From assembly GCA_003223935.1 (NCBI GenBank), contig QHXQ01000044.1, positions 1-54,705 of the forward strand: 54,705 bases of DNA, given 5' to 3'. This DNA is from Acidobacteriota bacterium (GTDB lineage: Bacteria > Acidobacteriota > Blastocatellia > Pyrinomonadales > Pyrinomonadaceae). Position numbers and translations under genes: made by a program. This document shows positions 51,589-54,705 of this stretch, piece after piece; position 1 is the stretch's first letter; every line of letters starts with the position of its first letter. The notes under the pieces are model-generated. The model saw only the letters and a program-made list of their open reading frames with translations, did not search any database and had not been told where the DNA came from.

Positions 51589-52214
51589 CAATCGTGCGAC
51601 CTCTCTGTATCAGCCGCTAGCGAACGTAGCTGTTCGTAAACCGCTTCTGTTTGTTGGCGCGTGCGCTCGAATCCGTCTGAAGTATCGATCAAAAAATCCG
51701 CATAGCGCATCTTCTCGGTTTGCGCCATCTGTGCGGCGATGCGCTGCTCGGCGGCGGCGCGCGTGATCCGCTCGCGCTGCATCAGCCGCTCAAGCTGCAC
51801 ACGGGGCCGGCAATGCACGACGATCAGTTTATCGAAGCGACGATAACCGCCCGACTCGATCATCAACGCCGCATCAATCACCGCGACGCCGCGCAGGTCT
51901 TCGGCCGCGCGCGCGCTTAACCACTCGTCCTGCGCCGCCATGATCAAAGGATGCAGCAGCGCGTTCAGACGCTGCCGCGCTCGTTCATCTGCAAAGACAA
52001 TCGCGCCGAGCTTCGCGCGATCCAATGAACCGTCCGCGCGCAAGACTTCCGGGCCGAAAGTCTCGACGATCTTTTGCAAGCCCACAGTGCCGGGCGCGAC
52101 CACCGCGCGCGCCGTGCTGTCTGCGTCGAGCACATGGCAGCCCAACTCCGCCAGCACCTGCGAGACGTAAGATTTGCCGACGGCGATTGAACCTGTGAGA
52201 CCGACGCGCAGCAT
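51588..52214 (-). CDS. coaE: Dephospho-CoA kinase
   Basis: Catalyses the last step of coenzyme A synthesis, phosphorylating the 3'-OH of dephospho-CoA. The 208-aa protein has the P-loop LTGSIAVGKS (about 6-15), the substrate Asp in HVLDADSTAR, HPLIMAAQ, and the lid region with RITRAAAEQRIAAQM. The start at 52214 (MLRVGLTGS) is certain from the P-loop position; the frame upstream to 52403 overlaps folD and is Arg/Gly-rich noise. It is 50 bases downstream of folD and overlaps the next gene by one base. Confidence 0.93.
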   Translation of the reverse strand: MLRVGLTGSIAVGKSYVSQVLAELGCHVLDADSTARAVVAPGTVGLQKIVETFGPEVLRADGSLDRAKLGAIVFADERARQRLNALLHPLIMAAQDEWLSARAAEDLRGVAVIDAALMIESGGYRRFDKLIVVHCRPRVQLERLMQRERITRAAAEQRIAAQMAQTEKMRYADFLIDTSDGFERTRQQTEAVYEQLRSLAADTERSHD

Positions 52215-52264
52215 CTTGCTTATTCGCGGAGCAGCATGATCGTTAGAACGCACGCGCCGCCTGC

Positions 52265-53215
52265 TCACTCTGTGCGGCGCGCCTCGGCCGCAGTGAGCGT
52301 GTTGCGCATGAGCATCGCCACAGTCAGCGGGCCGACACCGCCCGGCACGGGCGTCAAACGCCCCGCCACCGCTTCGACCTCCGCCGGATGCACGTCGCCG
52401 CAAAGCGTGTAACCGCGCCGCCGGATCACTTCGATGCGCTCGTCTGCGCGTGCGCCGAACAACTCACGCGCCTGCGTCTCGTCAGTGATCTTGTTCATGC
52501 CGACGTCAATTACGGTCGCGCCGGGTTTGACGTGTGCGGCGCGGATGAGACCGGGCCGGCCGATGGCGGCGATGAGTATGTCGGCTTCGCGCGTGACGGC
52601 GGCAAGGTCGCGCGTACGTGAATGACAGATGGTAACGGTGGCGTCGGCGTTGACGAGCAGTTGCGCCATTGGCCGGCCGACGATCTGACTGCGGCCGACG
52701 ATGCAAGCGCGCGCGCCCACGATCTCTATGCCTTCACGCACGAGCAGTTCGTAGATGCCTGCGGGCGTACAAGGGACGAAGGCTGGCCGACCCGACGCGA
52801 GCAGGCCTACGTTGAGCGGGTGGAAGCCGTCCACATCCTTGCGCGGCGCGACCGTTTCAAGCACGCGCCGTTCGTCAATCTGCGCGGGCAACGGCAGTTG
52901 CACGAGGATGCCATCAATCTCTGCGCGCGTGTTGAGGTCTGCGAGTAGCGCAAGCAGTTGCTCGGTCGTCGTATCGGCTGCGAGCGCGTGGTGTTCGGAG
53001 TGCAGTCCGAGTTGTTCGGAGGTGCGGACTTTGTTGCGCACATAGACGGCCGAGGCTGGATCGTCACCGACGCGCACGGCGGCCAGACCGGGGCGTCTGC
53101 CGCGCGCGCGCAACAAACGCGCGACACCTTCCGCTACTTCCCTCTTGATCTGTTCTGCGACGCGCGCGCCGTCGAGCATTACAGCGCGCCGCCCTTCGGT
53201 CGTCGTTGACATCAT
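52265..53215 (-). CDS. folD: Methylenetetrahydrofolate dehydrogenase/cyclohydrolase (FolD)
   Basis: Interconverts 5,10-methylene- and 10-formyl-tetrahydrofolate with NADP. The 316-aa protein shows the catalytic YVRNKVRTSEQLG (Tyr and Lys), GILVQLPLP, KDVDGFHPLNVG, the nucleotide-binding VGRSQIVGRPMAQLL and the end PVPGGVGPLTVAMLMRNTL. Two Met codons begin the frame; the second or ATG at MLDGARVAEQ may be the true start. It is the first gene of the folD-coaE-SBP-opp row. Confidence 0.95.
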   Translation of the reverse strand: MMSTTTEGRRAVMLDGARVAEQIKREVAEGVARLLRARGRRPGLAAVRVGDDPASAVYVRNKVRTSEQLGLHSEHHALAADTTTEQLLALLADLNTRAEIDGILVQLPLPAQIDERRVLETVAPRKDVDGFHPLNVGLLASGRPAFVPCTPAGIYELLVREGIEIVGARACIVGRSQIVGRPMAQLLVNADATVTICHSRTRDLAAVTREADILIAAIGRPGLIRAAHVKPGATVIDVGMNKITDETQARELFGARADERIEVIRRRGYTLCGDVHPAEVEAVAGRLTPVPGGVGPLTVAMLMRNTLTAAEARRTE

Positions 53216-53290
53216 AAGCGTTTCAGAGTGTCAACGCATCGTAGCACAACTCAGACTGCGGCTGGAAAAATGGGCCCGAACGAGCGACAA

Positions 53291-53325
53291 GCCCGAGCGC
53301 GCGTGAATGTTATGCGCGCTCGGGC
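53291..53325. terminator. 12-bp perfect hairpin downstream of the receiver gene
   Basis: GCCCGAGCGCGC (53291-53302) pairs exactly with GCGCGCTCGGGC (53314-53325), loop of 11 bases. It is in the gap between the receiver-gene stop (53438) and the folD start (53215). A T-run appears on the minus strand only about 20 bases beyond it, so termination is likely but not textbook. Confidence 0.55.
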
Positions 53326-53437
53326 CTGTTACGCGGCCGTTAACCCTTTCAACTTTGCTCGCCGCCGGTCGAAGCTCAACGAAGCCCGATCCGCGTCAGC
53401 CTTCACACGCTACGCACTGATATGCGCGCCGACGTCA

Positions 53438-53854
53438 TCACCCGTTGTTGCTCGCTCTATTCTTGCGTTCGCTCGACTCGCTCGCCGGTTCAAGGTTTAG
53501 TAGGCGGTAACAAGTGTCGAGCAGGTCTTTGATCCCGGCCGGCTTCTTCAGACACTCATCCGCGCCCGCAGCTAGAGCCTCATCGGCGCAGTCGCTGGCC
53601 GTAAACATAATGATGGGCATCGCCTGCCTCTGCGGCAGCGAACGGGCATGGCGGATGAGGTCAAGGCCGCTTGCGCCCGACAACTCGATGTCGAGGATGA
53701 TCAGGTCGTAGTGCTCGTCGCCGCTAAGCTGTCGGAGCGCTTGATTGCCGTCGCGGCAGATGCGCACGTGCCAGCCCTCTAGCTCCAGCATTTGCTTGAC
53801 GGTGAAGAGAACCAGATCATGATCCTCGACATATAGGATTGTGATCTGCTGCAA
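53438..53854 (-). CDS. CheY-like response-regulator receiver protein
   Basis: A single receiver domain of about 138 aa. Key residues are visible: the acidic pair in LYVEDHD, the phospho-Asp in LIILDIELSG, the Thr in IIMFTASD, and Lys in DECLKKPAG. The start is taken at the TTG at 53854, just before the domain begins and with AAGG upstream; an ATG at 53950 would add 32 residues unlike a receiver. No kinase or output domain is near. A short charged tail (SESSERKNRASN) ends the protein. Confidence 0.85.
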   Translation of the reverse strand: MQQITILYVEDHDLVLFTVKQMLELEGWHVRICRDGNQALRQLSGDEHYDLIILDIELSGASGLDLIRHARSLPQRQAMPIIMFTASDCADEALAAGADECLKKPAGIKDLLDTCYRLLNLEPASESSERKNRASNNG

Positions 53855-54292
53855 GACCCTTAACCTTTCTCGCGGAAGTGTGAGAGAGCTTCGCGTGTAC
53901 CGGCAAATCTGGTGTAGATTCGCGCAGATCGCTTGGGTTTGATAGAGCAAGCGCCGTTCCTTAGCGCAGGCGCAGCTAAGTTAGGAAAGAAAAGACGCGA
54001 TTAACAAAGACTTTTCGCGCGTTTTGCTTGATCACGGGCGGGCTAGCGGGCGGGCGTCGGGCAATAGCAGTGCAGATTATTTACCGGCTGCGCTACGGTT
54101 GCGCGGCGGCAAAAATTGACGGTGCATGGATTGTTAGGATTAGCAATATTCCTTGCGCCGTATAGCGAAGTAACAGCTACAGCGGCTTTGCCCACAAAGT
54201 CCTCGCATTCACCTACTTTGTGGTCAGTTGGCTACTTTATGGTCAACTTTGTGGTCAAGGTGGGTTGATAGATTTCAACGCATAGAGTCGGC
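53855..54292. other. 438-base region without a recognised gene
   Basis: It lies upstream of the receiver gene and downstream of the partial right-edge gene. It includes a GC-rich stretch at 54035-54060 containing GCTAGCGGGCGGG, the same 13-mer as in the hairpin at 19145. It also holds the short tandem repeats at 54193-54257. No gene, tRNA or clear promoter is seen. Confidence 0.5.
54193..54257. repeat. Tandem ACTTTGTGGTCA repeats
   Basis: ACTTTGTGGTCA at 54215-54226, ACTTTATGGTCA at 54234-54245 and ACTTTGTGGTCA at 54246-54257, the last two directly adjacent. An inverted half copy (CACAAAGT) is at 54193-54200. This could be a protein-binding array or the remnant of a repeat. Confidence 0.65.
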
Positions 54293-54705
54293 TCAAGGCT
54301 TCGGGCCAACAAATAGATTTACAGTATTTTCAGGAACTTGGTCGGTTATTATCCCATGCGCCTCTAATTGCGCTGCCTTCAGTGCATTCTGTAAGAACAC
54401 TGCATACGGAGGCGCGGTTTCACGGTCATGCACTAAGATACCTAGCCCTCTAGTAAATAGAGCAACGTGCTGGCCTGCGTGTTCAACGGGCCAGCCCGCT
54501 TCAGTTAGCACTTCAAGCAACTCGGCCGAAAAATCTATTGCCTCATTATCTCCGATAAAAGCGTATATTTTGACCTTGCCTTTTGGTATCTTTTTCAATA
54601 GCTCAAGTAGAGTTGCGCGCTGTTCTCCTGTTAAATGGCGGGGTTTAAGACGCTCTTGTAGTTCCAGCAAAGCCCGCTCTGCTTCTGCCCTTTTCCGCGC
54701 CTCTT
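54293..54705 (-). CDS. C-terminal part of a coiled-coil protein, unknown function (runs off the right edge)
   Basis: Open to the window edge: residues before the first possible start (TTG 54670) read EARKRAEAERALLELQERLK, a coiled coil, so the gene begins outside the window. The soluble C-terminal domain of about 110 aa has KVKIYAFIGDNEAIDFSAELLEVLTEAGWPV, GILVHDRETAPPYAVFLQNALKAAQLEAHGI and ends VGPKP. This domain form recurs in bacterial proteins of unknown function with an upstream membrane or coiled-coil part; I do not assign a role. GC content is lower than that of the neighbours. Confidence 0.65.
   Translation of the reverse strand, partial: EARKRAEAERALLELQERLKPRHLTGEQRATLLELLKKIPKGKVKIYAFIGDNEAIDFSAELLEVLTEAGWPVEHAGQHVALFTRGLGILVHDRETAPPYAVFLQNALKAAQLEAHGIITDQVPENTVNLFVGPKP

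Noticed and set aside
52215..52403. N-terminal extension of the coaE frame
   Set aside because: The 63 extra residues precede the P-loop start of CoaE and are antisense-frame sequence of folD.
53228..53500. 90-aa plus-strand frame between folD and the receiver gene
   Set aside because: Contains the terminator-like hairpin and overlaps the receiver gene; Arg/Ala-rich with no support.
54193..54257. CRISPR array
   Set aside because: Repeats are 12 bases with 0-7 base spacing, not repeat-spacer units; no cas genes nearby.

Overview
The window is high-GC and densely coded. It carries three core-metabolism or cell-envelope blocks interrupted by an integron cassette array. The organism is a didermal bacterium: it has a TolC-type outer-membrane protein, an RND pump and lipoproteins. 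The best fit is an Acidobacteriota member, probably Blastocatellia. That is an inference from a cell-wall/kinase/FHA cluster of the mycobacterial pknAB type in a didermal genome, an oversized ArgS, and coding style; it is not a database match.

Layout. 1-380 is the start of a secreted M28-type peptidase. 413-3107 (minus) is a cobB-larC-folE row (sirtuin, nickel-pincer cofactor enzyme, GTP cyclohydrolase I). 3252-9711 holds argS, a beta-type DAHP synthase, a lone receiver protein, an EEP-fold hydrolase, a SpoU-type RNA methyltransferase and an unknown protein. 9948-18018 is an efflux operon (lipoprotein adaptor, RND pump, TolC-like channel, a second short adaptor-like lipoprotein and a small membrane protein). 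18023-19047 (minus) is a DedA protein with a membrane-anchored partner. 19395-28516 runs FhaA-like - PBP2 - FtsW/RodA - PP2C - Ser/Thr kinase with SH3 - second FHA protein - 7Fe ferredoxin, which links peptidoglycan synthesis to Ser/Thr phosphorylation.

28655-36690 is the most unusual part: a chromosomal integron. A 320-aa IntI-type tyrosine recombinase (minus) with the integron-specific insert faces away from a probable attI core (29731-29737). Seven well-formed attC sites follow, each with R'' and R' boxes and imperfect inverted arms. They separate seven single-gene cassettes, all on the plus strand: a secreted papain-like + PA-IL-like lectin protein, a small AT-rich membrane protein, an NAD(P)-binding SDR/NmrA-type protein, a polytopic membrane protein, an APH-fold phosphotransferase, a SAM methyltransferase and a GT1-type glycosyltransferase. 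A decayed tail (36495-36790) follows.

36813-42819 (minus) is a four-gene signalling operon: PocR-GAF-GGDEF cyclase, an ATPase fused to an RsbW-like kinase domain, a STAS antagonist and a GAF-HD-GYP phosphodiesterase. It pairs c-di-GMP making and breaking with a partner switch. 43126-53215 (minus) is folD-coaE-SBP-oppA-oppB-oppC-oppD-oppF, a peptide importer with two different binding lipoproteins behind two housekeeping genes. The right end has a CheY-like receiver gene and a partial coiled-coil protein.

Same-strand gene pairs in several operons are separated by short word-repeat or inverted-repeat elements (near 1071, 2311, 5462, 11300, 20231, 24023 and 47387). These often contain the stop codon of the upstream gene and end just before the downstream start. 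No tRNA, rRNA, CRISPR array or insertion sequence was recognised.
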